Source of the DNA: Bombella mellum
GTDB taxonomy: Bacteria > Pseudomonadota > Alphaproteobacteria > Acetobacterales > Acetobacteraceae
Assembly: GCF_014048465.1 (NCBI RefSeq)
Contig: NZ_PDLY01000001.1
Coordinates: 310,001 to 374,000 of the forward strand
Length of the DNA stretch: 64,000 bases
Reading direction: 5' to 3'
Shown: piece after piece, positions 18,111 through 26,719 of the stretch
How positions within the stretch are numbered: position 1 is the stretch's first letter
How the letters are laid out: the number at the start of each line of letters is the position of its first letter
The notes under the pieces: model-generated
Database searches by the model: none
The model's input: the letters and a program-made list of their open reading frames with translations, nothing else
What the model was told of the DNA's origin: nothing
Position numbers and translations under genes: made by a program

Positions 18111-19004
18111 ATGAGCACGCCTTACCCCGCTGAATCCGCCCCCACACCCGTGATTGACGAGCCGCTGACCGGCCTGGTTCCCTTTGAAGGGCACGAGGGC
18201 CAGTATCGCCTTGCCGAACCGACCAAGGAATATGGTCATCTCTATCCGGCCAAGGTCCAGCAGGTCCATCACTGGACGAACCGCCTCTTCAGCTTCACCA
18301 CGACTCGTGACCCCGGCCTGCGTTTCTCCAACGGCCAGTTTGCGATGATCGGCATCGAGGTGGAGGGCAAGCCGCTGCTGCGTGCCTATTCCCTGGCCTC
18401 CGCCAACTATGAGGACCAGATGGAGTTCCTCTCCATTGCCGTGGAGAATGGCCCGCTGACTTCCCGCCTGCGTCACGTCAAGGTGGGTGACACGGTGCTG
18501 ATCGGCCGCAAGCCGGTGGGGACCCTGCTGCTGGACAACCTGAAGCCGGGCCGCAACCTGTATTTCCTCTCCACCGGGACAGGTCTTGCGCCGTTCCTGA
18601 GCCTCATCAAGGACCCGGACGCCTATGACCGCTACGAGAACGTGATCCTCACCCATACGGTGCGTGAGCGTGGCGAGCTGGCTTACCGGGACTACATCAC
18701 GAACATCCTGCCCAAACATGAGTTCCTCGGTGAGGATGTGGCCGCCAAGCTGAAATATTATCCGGCCGTCACCCGTGAGGACTTCCCCGTGCAGGAGCGC
18801 ATCACGGCCCTCATCAATAACGGGCGCATCTTCCGTGACCTGAACATTGACGAGCTGGACCCCGAGCATGACCGCGTGATGATCTGCGGGTCCCCGGAGA
18901 TGCTGGCCGACACCCAGAAGCTGCTTGAGGAACGTGGCTTCGAGGAAGGCAACATGAGCCGTCAGGGTTCCTATGTGGTCGAGAAGGCCTTTGCCGAGCG
19001 GTAA
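18111..19004 (+). CDS. fpr: Ferredoxin/flavodoxin-NADP reductase
   Basis: A 297-residue FAD enzyme moving electrons between NADPH and ferredoxin or flavodoxin. FAD-binding R-A-Y-S-L-A-S is at about 94-100 and the NADP-binding 'STGTGLAPFLS' at about 160-170. The C-terminus ends in 'YVVEKAFAER', matching the bacterial FPR class with a short tail. About 35 residues precede the usual FPR core. ATG at 18111. It is divergent from the helicase gene with about 190 bases between them, where promoters for both must lie. Confidence 0.93.
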   Translation: MSTPYPAESAPTPVIDEPLTGLVPFEGHEGQYRLAEPTKEYGHLYPAKVQQVHHWTNRLFSFTTTRDPGLRFSNGQFAMIGIEVEGKPLLRAYSLASANYEDQMEFLSIAVENGPLTSRLRHVKVGDTVLIGRKPVGTLLLDNLKPGRNLYFLSTGTGLAPFLSLIKDPDAYDRYENVILTHTVRERGELAYRDYITNILPKHEFLGEDVAAKLKYYPAVTREDFPVQERITALINNGRIFRDLNIDELDPEHDRVMICGSPEMLADTQKLLEERGFEEGNMSRQGSYVVEKAFAER

Positions 19005-19191
19005 GGCCGGGCCGTAACATCAGAAGACCCGGAGGCGGGCAGGTTCGGGGAGGCGGACGGATGACGTGGAGGAGGGCATACCCCTCACGCAGCCGTGAAG
19101 CCTTCCGGGCCTGCCCGTTCTGCTATCAGATGGAACAAGGATCAGGGTCTGCCCTCTCCGCAGGGTGGGACGGGCGGACAGGAGGAATGCC

Positions 19192-20583
19192 ATGCAGGAA
19201 TATGATCTCTTCGTGATTGGGGCCGGTTCGGGCGGGGTGCGCTGTGCCCGTATTGCGGCCCAGAACGGTGCCCGTGTGGGCATCGCCGAGCGGCGGCACT
19301 GGGGCGGCACCTGTGTCAATCTGGGCTGTGTCCCCAAGAAGCTGATGGTCTATGCGGCCGAGACGGGCCGGATGATCGAGGATGCTCCGGCGTTCGGCTG
19401 GGATGTGCAGCGTCCGTCCTCTTTTGACTGGTACGGCTTCCTTGCCGCCAAGGACCGGGAAATCGAGCGGCTGAACGGCATCTATGTCTCCATGCTGGAG
19501 AAGGCCGGGATCGACCTCCATACGGGTGATGCCCGTCTGCTGGATGCCAATACGCTGGAGATCGGGCCGTCCGTTCTGGCACCGGAGGCCCCGGTCCAGC
19601 GCATCCGGGCCAGGAAGATCGTTCTGGCACCCGGCTCCACCCCCGTGCGGCTGGACATTCCGGGAGCCGAGCTGGCCATCACCTCGGATGAGCTGTTCCA
19701 TCTGCCCGAGCGGCCCCAGAGGGTCGCCATCATTGGCGGTGGCTATATTGGTGTGGAATTTGCCGGGATTCTGGCAGGCATGGGGTCGCAGGTGGACCTG
19801 TTCTACCGCCAGCCCCTGCCTCTGCGTGGATTTGATGAGGAAGTCCGTACGCATCTTAGGGAGCTGATCGACCTGTACGGCATCACCCAGCATCCGGAAA
19901 CCTCGCCGGTCCGTCTGGAAGATGTTGACGGTGGCAGGGCCGTCCGTCTGGTGATGGATGATGGGGCTTCCTACGAGGTCGATGCGGTCATCATGGCCAC
20001 GGGCCGTCGGGCTGCCGTGGATTCCCTAGGGTTGGATGCCGCAGGCGTGGCGATGGAGAAGGGGCATGTCGTGGCCGGGGTGGATGGCAGGACCAACGTG
20101 CCCTCCATCTACGCCATCGGGGATGTCAGGGACCAGTACAACCTGACCCCCACCGCCATTGCGGAAGGCCACATGCTGGCCGAGCAGCTTTTCAACCCGC
20201 AGGGGCGGACATGGTCCTTCGAGACCCTGCCGAAGGCCGTCTTCTTCTCATCTCCCGTGGGTGTCGTGGGGCTGAGCGAGGAAGAGGCGGCAGAGACGCA
20301 CGACCTTGCCATCTATACGTCCCGCTTCACCCCCATGCGGCAGACGCTGCCCAAACGGGAAGGGAAGATACTGATGAAGCTGGTGGTGGACCGTCACAGT
20401 GATGTGGTGCTGGGTGCCCACATGGTCGGGCCGGATGCTCCGGAGATCATCCAGATGCTGGCCATCGCCGTGACGGCCAGGCTGACCAAGAAGCAGCTGG
20501 ACCAGACGGTGGCCCTGCATCCCAGCACGGCGGAGGAGTTCGTCACCATGCGTACACCGACCCGCACGGTGGACCGCCGCTGA
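19192..20583 (+). CDS. gor: Glutathione-disulfide reductase-type flavoprotein
   Basis: A 463-residue class I pyridine nucleotide-disulfide oxidoreductase. The N-terminal FAD motif is 'VIGAGSGG' (8-15), the redox pair C41/C46 sits in 'GGTCVNLGCVPKK', the NADP-binding 'IGGGYIGVEFA' follows near 185, and the C-terminal active-site His is in 'HPSTAEEF'. This combination fits glutathione reductase: it lacks the lipoamide dehydrogenase pattern around the second Cys. AGGAGG lies just before the ATG at 19192, which decides the start. It probably shares a transcript with the FUSC permease 29 bases downstream. Confidence 0.9.
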   Translation: MQEYDLFVIGAGSGGVRCARIAAQNGARVGIAERRHWGGTCVNLGCVPKKLMVYAAETGRMIEDAPAFGWDVQRPSSFDWYGFLAAKDREIERLNGIYVSMLEKAGIDLHTGDARLLDANTLEIGPSVLAPEAPVQRIRARKIVLAPGSTPVRLDIPGAELAITSDELFHLPERPQRVAIIGGGYIGVEFAGILAGMGSQVDLFYRQPLPLRGFDEEVRTHLRELIDLYGITQHPETSPVRLEDVDGGRAVRLVMDDGASYEVDAVIMATGRRAAVDSLGLDAAGVAMEKGHVVAGVDGRTNVPSIYAIGDVRDQYNLTPTAIAEGHMLAEQLFNPQGRTWSFETLPKAVFFSSPVGVVGLSEEEAAETHDLAIYTSRFTPMRQTLPKREGKILMKLVVDRHSDVVLGAHMVGPDAPEIIQMLAIAVTARLTKKQLDQTVALHPSTAEEFVTMRTPTRTVDRR

Positions 20584-20612
20584 CATAGCGGGAGGGGAGC
20601 GGAGGACGGGCC

Positions 20613-22688
20613 ATGAGCGGGCTAAAACTTCAGCCGAACACTCTGAGTGCCGTCCTCTTTTCCCTGCGGACGACCATCGCCTCGCTCGTGGCCCTGGCCA
20701 TCGCCTTCTGGATGGAAATGGGGTCTCCCCAGTGGGCGGCCATGACGGTCTGGATCGTGGCCCAGAATTCCCGCGGGATGAGCCTCTCCAAGGGGCGGTG
20801 GCGTATCGCCGGCACGGTGCTGGGCATGGTGGGTGGTGTCGGCCTGATAGCGGTCGCTCCCCAGTATCCCTGGATATTTTTCTCCCTGCTGGCCTGCTGG
20901 GTCGGCTGGTGTACGGGCATGGCCTGCCTGCTGGAGAATTTCCGGGGCTACGCCATGGTGCTGGCGGCCTATACCGGGGCCATCATCGCCGTCGGGGCGG
21001 CGGAGCAGCCGGATCAGGTGTTCTATATCGCCATGTCCCGTGGGTCCTACATCCTGCTGGGGGTCGTCTGTGAGATGGTGGCGGGGATGGTGGCCGTGCC
21101 GGGGGCGGACCGGGCCGCCCGCACCGGCCTCCAGAAGCACATGGCGTCCCTGCTCAGCCAGACCGCCGCAGCCCTGGCCTTGATCCTGCGGCGGGACGAG
21201 CGGGGCGTGGCCGAGATGACCCGCCTCCTCGGGTCACTGCAGGGGTTCAATGACCAGCTCGAGTTTGTCCGCATCGATTCCCGTCATGCCGGTGAGGAGG
21301 CGGACCGGGCCTATGTGACGCTGGAGCGGATATCCTTCGTTCTGGCCCGTGGCGTGGGGGTCCGCTCCCGTCTGGCCTCCGCTCCGCATGTTCCGGAGCG
21401 TCTGGCCATTGGGCTGGAACGTGTGGCGGGGGAGCTGGACGACATCGCCGCCCTGCTGAAGCAGGATATGGCCCATGTCGGGTCCGGGCTGGGGCAGCTC
21501 GAGACGATGCTTCAGGAAAATCATGACGAGCTGGAACGTTGTCTGCCCCGTGATGATGACGATGCCCTCCAGCAGAGCATCGTGGGTGTGGGCGTGGAAA
21601 TCATGCTCATTGATTTCCGTTCCGCCGTGGAATCACATTATGCGGGCCTGCGCAAAATACCGGCCCCCGAGCGGCACCGCATCAGGCGCAGGGCGGATGG
21701 ACGGCTGGCGGCCATCAACGGCATCCGGGCGGCGGTGGCCATCCTGATCGGGGCTTTCGTGTGGGAGGTGACGGCATGGTCCTATGGCGGGGCCTATATG
21801 AGCCTGCTCAGCGTGGTCTGTGCCCGTTTCGCCATCATGAACAACATGATCCTGATCAGCAAATATTTCTTCTACGGGGCCGTCTGCTCGGTGCTGGCCA
21901 GCATCATTCCGGTTTTCCTGATCATGCCCCTGAGTTCGGACTATGCCGTCTTTGCCCTGCCTTTTTCCCTGCTGATGTTTCTGGGTGGCCTGGCCCTGCG
22001 TATGCCGGCCCTTTCAGGGATTGCGGCGTCCTATGTCAATTTCTTTCCATGGATACTGGGGCTGGACAATCAGGGTCGGGTGGACGAGGTGACATGGTTC
22101 AACCAGTCCCTCGTGCTGCTCCTGGCACTGTTGAGCGGGATTCAGGTTTTCCGCACGGTTCTGCCTTTTTCTGTCACGCAGGCGTGGGCGCAGCTGCGGC
22201 GGCAGCTGGTGGAGGAAATCCAGCGTCTGAAAGAACCGCTGAAAGGCCGTGCCCAGACACAGCGTCTCTGGACTAACGAGACGACCCTGCGGATGGAGCA
22301 GGTCATCCGCTTTGCAGGGAAGATTCCGCAGGATGAAATTGACAGCATGATTCGGGGCACGCTGTCCGTCATGACGGTCGGGCGCAATCTGCTGACCGTG
22401 AAAGACCTCGTCATGCTGGGCCGTCTGCCAGCCCGTGCCCTGGTGACGGGAGAGCATATGGTCAGGGACATCATTCATCTGACGGAGCTGGGTCGGGAGG
22501 ATGATCCGCTGACACCGCAGCAGTTCATGCAGGAGCAGTCCCGTCTGGAGGGGGCCTTCCATGAGAGCCGGAACCTGTCCCGGCGTCGTGATCTGGCGGC
22601 GGGCATGGGGTCGCTCAGGATTATCCATTTCGAGTATCAGGCCAGCCGGGATTTCTTCCTGAACGAACATCGTGCCTTCCTGTCATGA
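20613..22688 (+). CDS. FUSC-family inner-membrane permease
   Basis: A 691-residue protein with the duplicated aromatic-acid-exporter layout: an N-terminal bundle of about six membrane segments (about 15-170), a long soluble helical region, a second bundle (about 365-500, opening 'RAAVAILIGAFVWEVTAW') and a cytoplasmic helical tail. Members such as AaeB and MdtO export aromatic acids or xenobiotics, usually with a membrane fusion protein. No fusion protein or outer-membrane factor is next to it here. ATG at 20613 follows GGAGG at a short distance. The substrate is unknown. Confidence 0.82.
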   Translation: MSGLKLQPNTLSAVLFSLRTTIASLVALAIAFWMEMGSPQWAAMTVWIVAQNSRGMSLSKGRWRIAGTVLGMVGGVGLIAVAPQYPWIFFSLLACWVGWCTGMACLLENFRGYAMVLAAYTGAIIAVGAAEQPDQVFYIAMSRGSYILLGVVCEMVAGMVAVPGADRAARTGLQKHMASLLSQTAAALALILRRDERGVAEMTRLLGSLQGFNDQLEFVRIDSRHAGEEADRAYVTLERISFVLARGVGVRSRLASAPHVPERLAIGLERVAGELDDIAALLKQDMAHVGSGLGQLETMLQENHDELERCLPRDDDDALQQSIVGVGVEIMLIDFRSAVESHYAGLRKIPAPERHRIRRRADGRLAAINGIRAAVAILIGAFVWEVTAWSYGGAYMSLLSVVCARFAIMNNMILISKYFFYGAVCSVLASIIPVFLIMPLSSDYAVFALPFSLLMFLGGLALRMPALSGIAASYVNFFPWILGLDNQGRVDEVTWFNQSLVLLLALLSGIQVFRTVLPFSVTQAWAQLRRQLVEEIQRLKEPLKGRAQTQRLWTNETTLRMEQVIRFAGKIPQDEIDSMIRGTLSVMTVGRNLLTVKDLVMLGRLPARALVTGEHMVRDIIHLTELGREDDPLTPQQFMQEQSRLEGAFHESRNLSRRRDLAAGMGSLRIIHFEYQASRDFFLNEHRAFLS

Positions 22689-22704
22689 CGGCAGGGCAGG
22701 CATG

Positions 22705-22737
22705 AAAAAAGCCCCGCTTCCCTGGGGGAGGCGGGGC
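22705..22737 (-). terminator. Intrinsic terminator for the small secreted-protein gene
   Basis: GCCCCGC (22711-22717) pairs with GCGGGGC (22731-22737). The A6 run at 22705-22710 becomes a T-tract on the minus strand, so it ends minus-strand transcription. It also lies directly after the plus-strand FUSC gene. Confidence 0.75.
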
Positions 22738-22768
22738 TTCCGGCATGAAGGATGGCTGGCGGGCTGGT

Positions 22769-23215
22769 TCAGAAGCCGTTGCCACGGGGGGCCACCCAGC
22801 CATTGCCGGTGGCGTCGCCCACCTGGCCGCTCTGGATGGGGTTGGTGTCCTGATAGGAGCTGCCGAACTTGCCAAGGTTGCTGCCGGTGACGGCATCCCG
22901 GTTGGAACGGAGATGGGCCTCATGGTCAGGGTCCGGACCATTCTCGAACTCTGTGGAGGGGACGTCCTGATAGCCCGGCGGCGGGGGACGGTGCCCCTTG
23001 GCACGGAAGTGCTCCCCACCCCTGGTGACGCTCTTCTGCGCCTGCTGGCCAGACTGCTTCGTGGTGGTGCTGTCGGGGGTGTCCTGATAGGGGGTGCTGA
23101 AATGGACGGTCTGGGCTGCCGCATGGGGTGCAATGGTCGGAACGGAGGCCACAAGGCCCAGAGCCGCCGTGAGTGCTGTCAGACGCTTGAGACGTGAAGA
23201 AAAGCGCGAAGCCAT
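22769..23215 (-). CDS. Small secreted protein of unknown function
   Basis: A 148-residue protein with an Arg/Lys-rich start, a hydrophobic segment and an Ala-X-Ala site ('HAAAQ', about residue 35), consistent with export to the periplasm or beyond. The mature part is hydrophilic and low in complexity, with Gln/Ser/Pro-rich sections and a repeated short element: 'TPYQDT', 'GYQDV' and 'SYQDT'. No family recognised. The ATG at 23215 was chosen because the basic N-region and signal begin there, with AGGAAC upstream; an ATG at 23260 would add 15 residues. It is monocistronic with its own terminator. Confidence 0.7.
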   Translation of the reverse strand: MASRFSSRLKRLTALTAALGLVASVPTIAPHAAAQTVHFSTPYQDTPDSTTTKQSGQQAQKSVTRGGEHFRAKGHRPPPPGYQDVPSTEFENGPDPDHEAHLRSNRDAVTGSNLGKFGSSYQDTNPIQSGQVGDATGNGWVAPRGNGF

Positions 23216-23441
23216 GTGTGATATGTTCCTGCGTAGATTAGGGGTGCTTCCATTCCCCATATACCCTTTTACGGGACGAGATGTTCAAGTTTTTTCCGTG
23301 GGAAAGATGCCGCCGCCGGGGTGACGGCCCTGCCATGCAGGCATGGCCGGAACGGGACAGGTTGAATAATTTGCGGGCCGCCCTACCATTCAGGTGGTAT
23401 TTCAGTCATAGAACTGGGGACCGGTTTCATGGATACCCCAA

Positions 23442-23457
23442 CGTGGGCGGTCCCACG
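23442..23457 (+). other. Short hairpin in the leader of the DAHP synthase gene
   Basis: CGTGGG (23442-23447) and CCCACG (23452-23457) enclose a four-base loop 30 bases before the start codon. It is small, has no T-tract and no leader peptide was found; recorded because this gene type is often regulated. Confidence 0.3.
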
Positions 23458-23486
23458 GGCCGCTTCCATTGTCGCAGGAGAACAAG

Positions 23487-24863
23487 ATGCAGCAGTCAGA
23501 CGGGCACAATACAGCCTCATGGTCACCGGCCAGCTGGCGCAGGCACCCGATCCGTCAGGCTCCGAGCTATGAGGATGGTGCAGCCCTGGCCGCCGTGGAA
23601 GAACGCCTGCATCGCTATCCGCCGCTGGTCTTTGGTGGGGAGGCCCGCCGCCTGAAGGAGCGTCTGGCGGCCGCCTCCCGTGGCGAGGCCTTCGTGCTTC
23701 AGGGTGGCCCCTGCGCCGAGAGCTTCGGGGAGTTCACCGGGGACATCATTCGGGACACGTTCCGGGTGCTTCTTCAGATGGCTGCCATCCTGACCTTCTC
23801 CGCCAAGGTGCCGGTCGTGAAGATTGGGCGCATGGCCGGGCAGTATGCCAAGCCCCGCTCCTCCGATGTCGAGAAGCGGGACGGGGTGGAGCTGCCCTGC
23901 TACCGTGGTGACAACGTCAATAGTCCGGAATTCACGGCCGAGGCCCGCAGGCCCGATCCTGCCCGCATGGAGATGGGGTATTTTCAGGCCGCAGGCGTGC
24001 TGAACCTGCTGCGGGCCTATTCACGGGGTGGGTTTGCCAACCTGCACGAGGTCCATCGCTGGAATCTGGATTATGTCCGCAATTCCCCGCAGGGTGAGCG
24101 TTATGAGGAGCTGGCCTCCCAGGTGGAGGAAACGCTGGCCTTCATGAAGGCCTGTGGCCTGGAGGACAACGCCCCGCAATATGATGAGGTGGAGTTCTAC
24201 ACCTCCCACGAGGCACTGCTCCTGCCTTATGAGCAGGCCCTGACCCGTGTTGATGAGTCCACCGGTCAGCATTATGGCCTGTCAGCGCATTTCCTGTGGA
24301 TCGGTGACCGTACCCGTCAGCCGGAAGGAGCGCATGTGGAGTTCCTGCGTGGCGTGGCGAATCCCATCGGCATTAAGGTCGGGCCGACCACGACCATTGA
24401 GGACCTCCAGAAACTTCTGGAAATCCTGAATCCGCAGGATGAGGCAGGCCGCATCACCCTCATTTCCCGCATGGGCCACGGCAAGGTGCGGGAGCTTCTG
24501 CCTCCGTTGCTGGAGGCCGTGCGCAGGACGGGCCGGACGGTGACGTGGATCTGTGACCCCATGCACGGCAACACCACCACCTCGTCCAACAAATATAAGA
24601 CCCGGGCCTTCGAGCATGTTCTGGACGAGATCATGGGCTTCCTCGACGTGTTCGGGCAGGCCGGTGTGATCCCGGGGGGCATCCATCTGGAGATGACGGG
24701 CAGTGACGTCACGGAATGCACGGGTGGCCCCCGCTGCCTGACGGATGCCGACCTGCCGACCCGCTACACCACCTTCTGTGACCCGCGGCTCAATGCCGAG
24801 CAGTCCCTTGAGATCGCCTTCCAGCTTTCGGACAGGCTGAAGCGCATTTTTGAGAAACGCTGA
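23487..24863 (+). CDS. Class II 3-deoxy-7-phosphoheptulonate (DAHP) synthase
   Basis: First enzyme of the shikimate pathway, joining phosphoenolpyruvate and erythrose 4-phosphate; 458 residues, plant/class II type. Signatures are 'QGGPCAESF' with the metal-binding Cys, 'KIGRMAGQYAKPRS', 'EFYTSHEALLLPYE', 'SAHFLWIGDRTRQ', 'GPTTT', 'ISRMGHGKV' and 'CDPMHGNT'. AGGAG lies just before the ATG at 23487; an in-frame TTG 18 bases upstream is not needed. Together with the aroK-aroB fusion elsewhere in the window, three shikimate-pathway steps are encoded here. Confidence 0.95.
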   Translation: MQQSDGHNTASWSPASWRRHPIRQAPSYEDGAALAAVEERLHRYPPLVFGGEARRLKERLAAASRGEAFVLQGGPCAESFGEFTGDIIRDTFRVLLQMAAILTFSAKVPVVKIGRMAGQYAKPRSSDVEKRDGVELPCYRGDNVNSPEFTAEARRPDPARMEMGYFQAAGVLNLLRAYSRGGFANLHEVHRWNLDYVRNSPQGERYEELASQVEETLAFMKACGLEDNAPQYDEVEFYTSHEALLLPYEQALTRVDESTGQHYGLSAHFLWIGDRTRQPEGAHVEFLRGVANPIGIKVGPTTTIEDLQKLLEILNPQDEAGRITLISRMGHGKVRELLPPLLEAVRRTGRTVTWICDPMHGNTTTSSNKYKTRAFEHVLDEIMGFLDVFGQAGVIPGGIHLEMTGSDVTECTGGPRCLTDADLPTRYTTFCDPRLNAEQSLEIAFQLSDRLKRIFEKR

Positions 24864-24918
24864 GGGACGCCCGCATAAAACCATAGTGGCGTGGTCCGGT
24901 ACCGCCAGAGGAGACAAA

Positions 24919-26097
24919 ATGATGAGCTGGAATGACGTCATCGGGCAGGCATGCACTCCGAGGGAGGCACTGGACAGGGAGCAGATCGAGGGGCGCACGG
25001 ACGCCTACTTCCTGCGGATGCGGGACATCGTCAGCCAGTTTGGCGACTGTCGGGTCACCTATGCCGTGTTCGTCCGGCGTCCGGTGGTGGCGGCCTACGG
25101 GCTGGCCCTGCAATGGGTGCAGAACGTGGCCCGTCATCAGGGCTTCTCCGTCGAGATCACGGAGGTGCATCCTGAAGGAACATGGGTCGGGGCGGGGGAC
25201 CCACTCTTCTATCTGACAGGCTCGCTGGTCAGTCTGGCTCCGCTGGAGACGCTGCTGCTCCAGAAGACGGGGGCCGCCTGCGTGGCGGCGCACAATGCCT
25301 ACCAGATGGCCCTCGCCCTGCCGGAGGTTCCATTTCTGGCCATGGATGCCCGCCACTGTGCCGGTGGCGAGATGCAGGAGCTGATGGCCTATGCCGCTGC
25401 CGTGGGGTCACGGGCGGCACAGGCGGAAGGGGCCGTGGGCTTCATCGGCAACGCCAATCATGCCACGGCCCGTTTTTTCGGGCAGGAGCGTGGGCTGGGG
25501 ACCATGCCTCATGCCTTCATCGGCTATGCAGGGTCCACGTTGCGGGCGGCGGAAATGTATGTGGAACGTTTCCCTGATGAACCGCTCACCGTGCTGGTGG
25601 ACTATTTCGGGCAGGAGGTGACGGACATGCTGGAAGTCTGCCGCCGCTTCCCGGAGCGGGCCGCCGCAGGGGAACTCAGCGTGCGGCTGGACACGCATGG
25701 GGGGCGTTTCATGGAAGGGCTGGACCCGCAGCGTTCCTATGAGGTGCTGGAGCGGAACACGCCGGGCACCATCCGCCGCTACCGGTCGGAAAAGGAGCTG
25801 CGCTATCTGGTGGGAACGGGCGTCTCGGCCGCCGCCATCTGGCGGATGCGGGAAGCCCTCGACGAGGCGGGCTTCCCGAAGGTGAAGATCGTCGTCTCAT
25901 CCGGTTTCGGCATTGCCAAATGTACGGCCATGCATGATGCCTCCGCCCCGATCGACATCGTGGGCACGGGGTCCTTCCTGCCGGACCGCTGGTCGGAAAC
26001 CTATGCCACGGCCGACATCGTGTCCTATGATGGCGAGCCACGGGTGAAGATCGGGCGGGAATTTCTTCTTCAGAAGCTTCAGGAAAGGACCAGCTGA
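24919..26097 (+). CDS. pncB: Nicotinate phosphoribosyltransferase family protein
   Basis: A 392-residue enzyme of NAD salvage that converts nicotinate and PRPP to nicotinate mononucleotide. Family landmarks are 'RRPVVAAYGLA', 'SLAPLETLLLQKTGAA', 'DARHCAGGEMQELMAYAAAVGSRAA'-type helix with its conserved His and Arg, 'SVRLDTHGG' and 'VVSSGFGIAKC', followed by 'IVGTGSFLP'. ATG at 24919 with AGAGGAGA upstream. The stop and the start of the next gene share bases (TGATG), so both proteins are likely made together. Nicotinamide-specific members of the superfamily cannot be wholly excluded. Confidence 0.88.
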   Translation: MMSWNDVIGQACTPREALDREQIEGRTDAYFLRMRDIVSQFGDCRVTYAVFVRRPVVAAYGLALQWVQNVARHQGFSVEITEVHPEGTWVGAGDPLFYLTGSLVSLAPLETLLLQKTGAACVAAHNAYQMALALPEVPFLAMDARHCAGGEMQELMAYAAAVGSRAAQAEGAVGFIGNANHATARFFGQERGLGTMPHAFIGYAGSTLRAAEMYVERFPDEPLTVLVDYFGQEVTDMLEVCRRFPERAAAGELSVRLDTHGGRFMEGLDPQRSYEVLERNTPGTIRRYRSEKELRYLVGTGVSAAAIWRMREALDEAGFPKVKIVVSSGFGIAKCTAMHDASAPIDIVGTGSFLPDRWSETYATADIVSYDGEPRVKIGREFLLQKLQERTS

Positions 26098-26651
26098 TGG
26101 ATGATGAGGACAGGGAGGCCAGGCAGGCTTTCATCAATGGCATTCGGGGCGAGGGAAGCGGACAGGACATGGAGGAGGCCGTACGGGCGGAAGCCGGAGC
26201 GGCCGTGAAGCAGGATGAGACGGGCTGGGTCGTCCGTATTCTGGACCAGTCCGGGGCCAGTGAGGGTGACGATGACGTGGTGGAAGAGGTGAAGGGCTTT
26301 CTCGACCTCGCCCATGCCAACGCCTTTGCCCGGGCCTATGTGCGGGACAGCATCGAGCGGTGCCGTGTTCCCGGTGCGGCGGACCGGGACGTGTTGCAGA
26401 GCTGGTTTGCGTTTGGTGAGAATGCCGAGGTCGTGGATGCCGGGGAAGACGGCTGGAAGTCCAGCACGGAACTGGATGATTTTGTCTCCAGCCCGGCCAC
26501 GCCGATGGAACGTGACTGGCGGGCATTGGACCCCCGCCGCCTCGTGAGTGATGAGGAGCTGGCCGGACCGCCTGATGAGGACGGTCTGGATGACGATGAT
26601 GAGGCCTTCGTGGCGGAGGTCATCCGCCGTCGTCAGGACGGGCAGCAGTAA
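26097..26651 (+). CDS. Acidic protein of unknown function, coupled to pncB
   Basis: A 184-residue soluble, strongly acidic protein with no signal peptide or membrane segment and no family I recognise. Asp/Glu are dense throughout and a run of five acidic residues ('LDDDDEAF') lies near the C-terminus. The start overlaps the pncB stop in a TGATG junction, which supports expression as part of that unit and argues it is real. Function unknown; a partner or regulator of the NAD-salvage enzyme is only a suggestion from position. Confidence 0.7.
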   Translation: MDDEDREARQAFINGIRGEGSGQDMEEAVRAEAGAAVKQDETGWVVRILDQSGASEGDDDVVEEVKGFLDLAHANAFARAYVRDSIERCRVPGAADRDVLQSWFAFGENAEVVDAGEDGWKSSTELDDFVSSPATPMERDWRALDPRRLVSDEELAGPPDEDGLDDDDEAFVAEVIRRRQDGQQ

Positions 26652-26719
26652 GGGGGCGGAGACCGGTCCCATGGCTGGCCGGACAGGCTTCTGATGAGAA
26701 AATGAGAACAGAGTACGGT

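Noticed and set aside
23216-23486. Riboswitch or T-box in the DAHP synthase leader
   Set aside because: Only short hairpins; no T-box or known aptamer core, no T-tract and no leader peptide.
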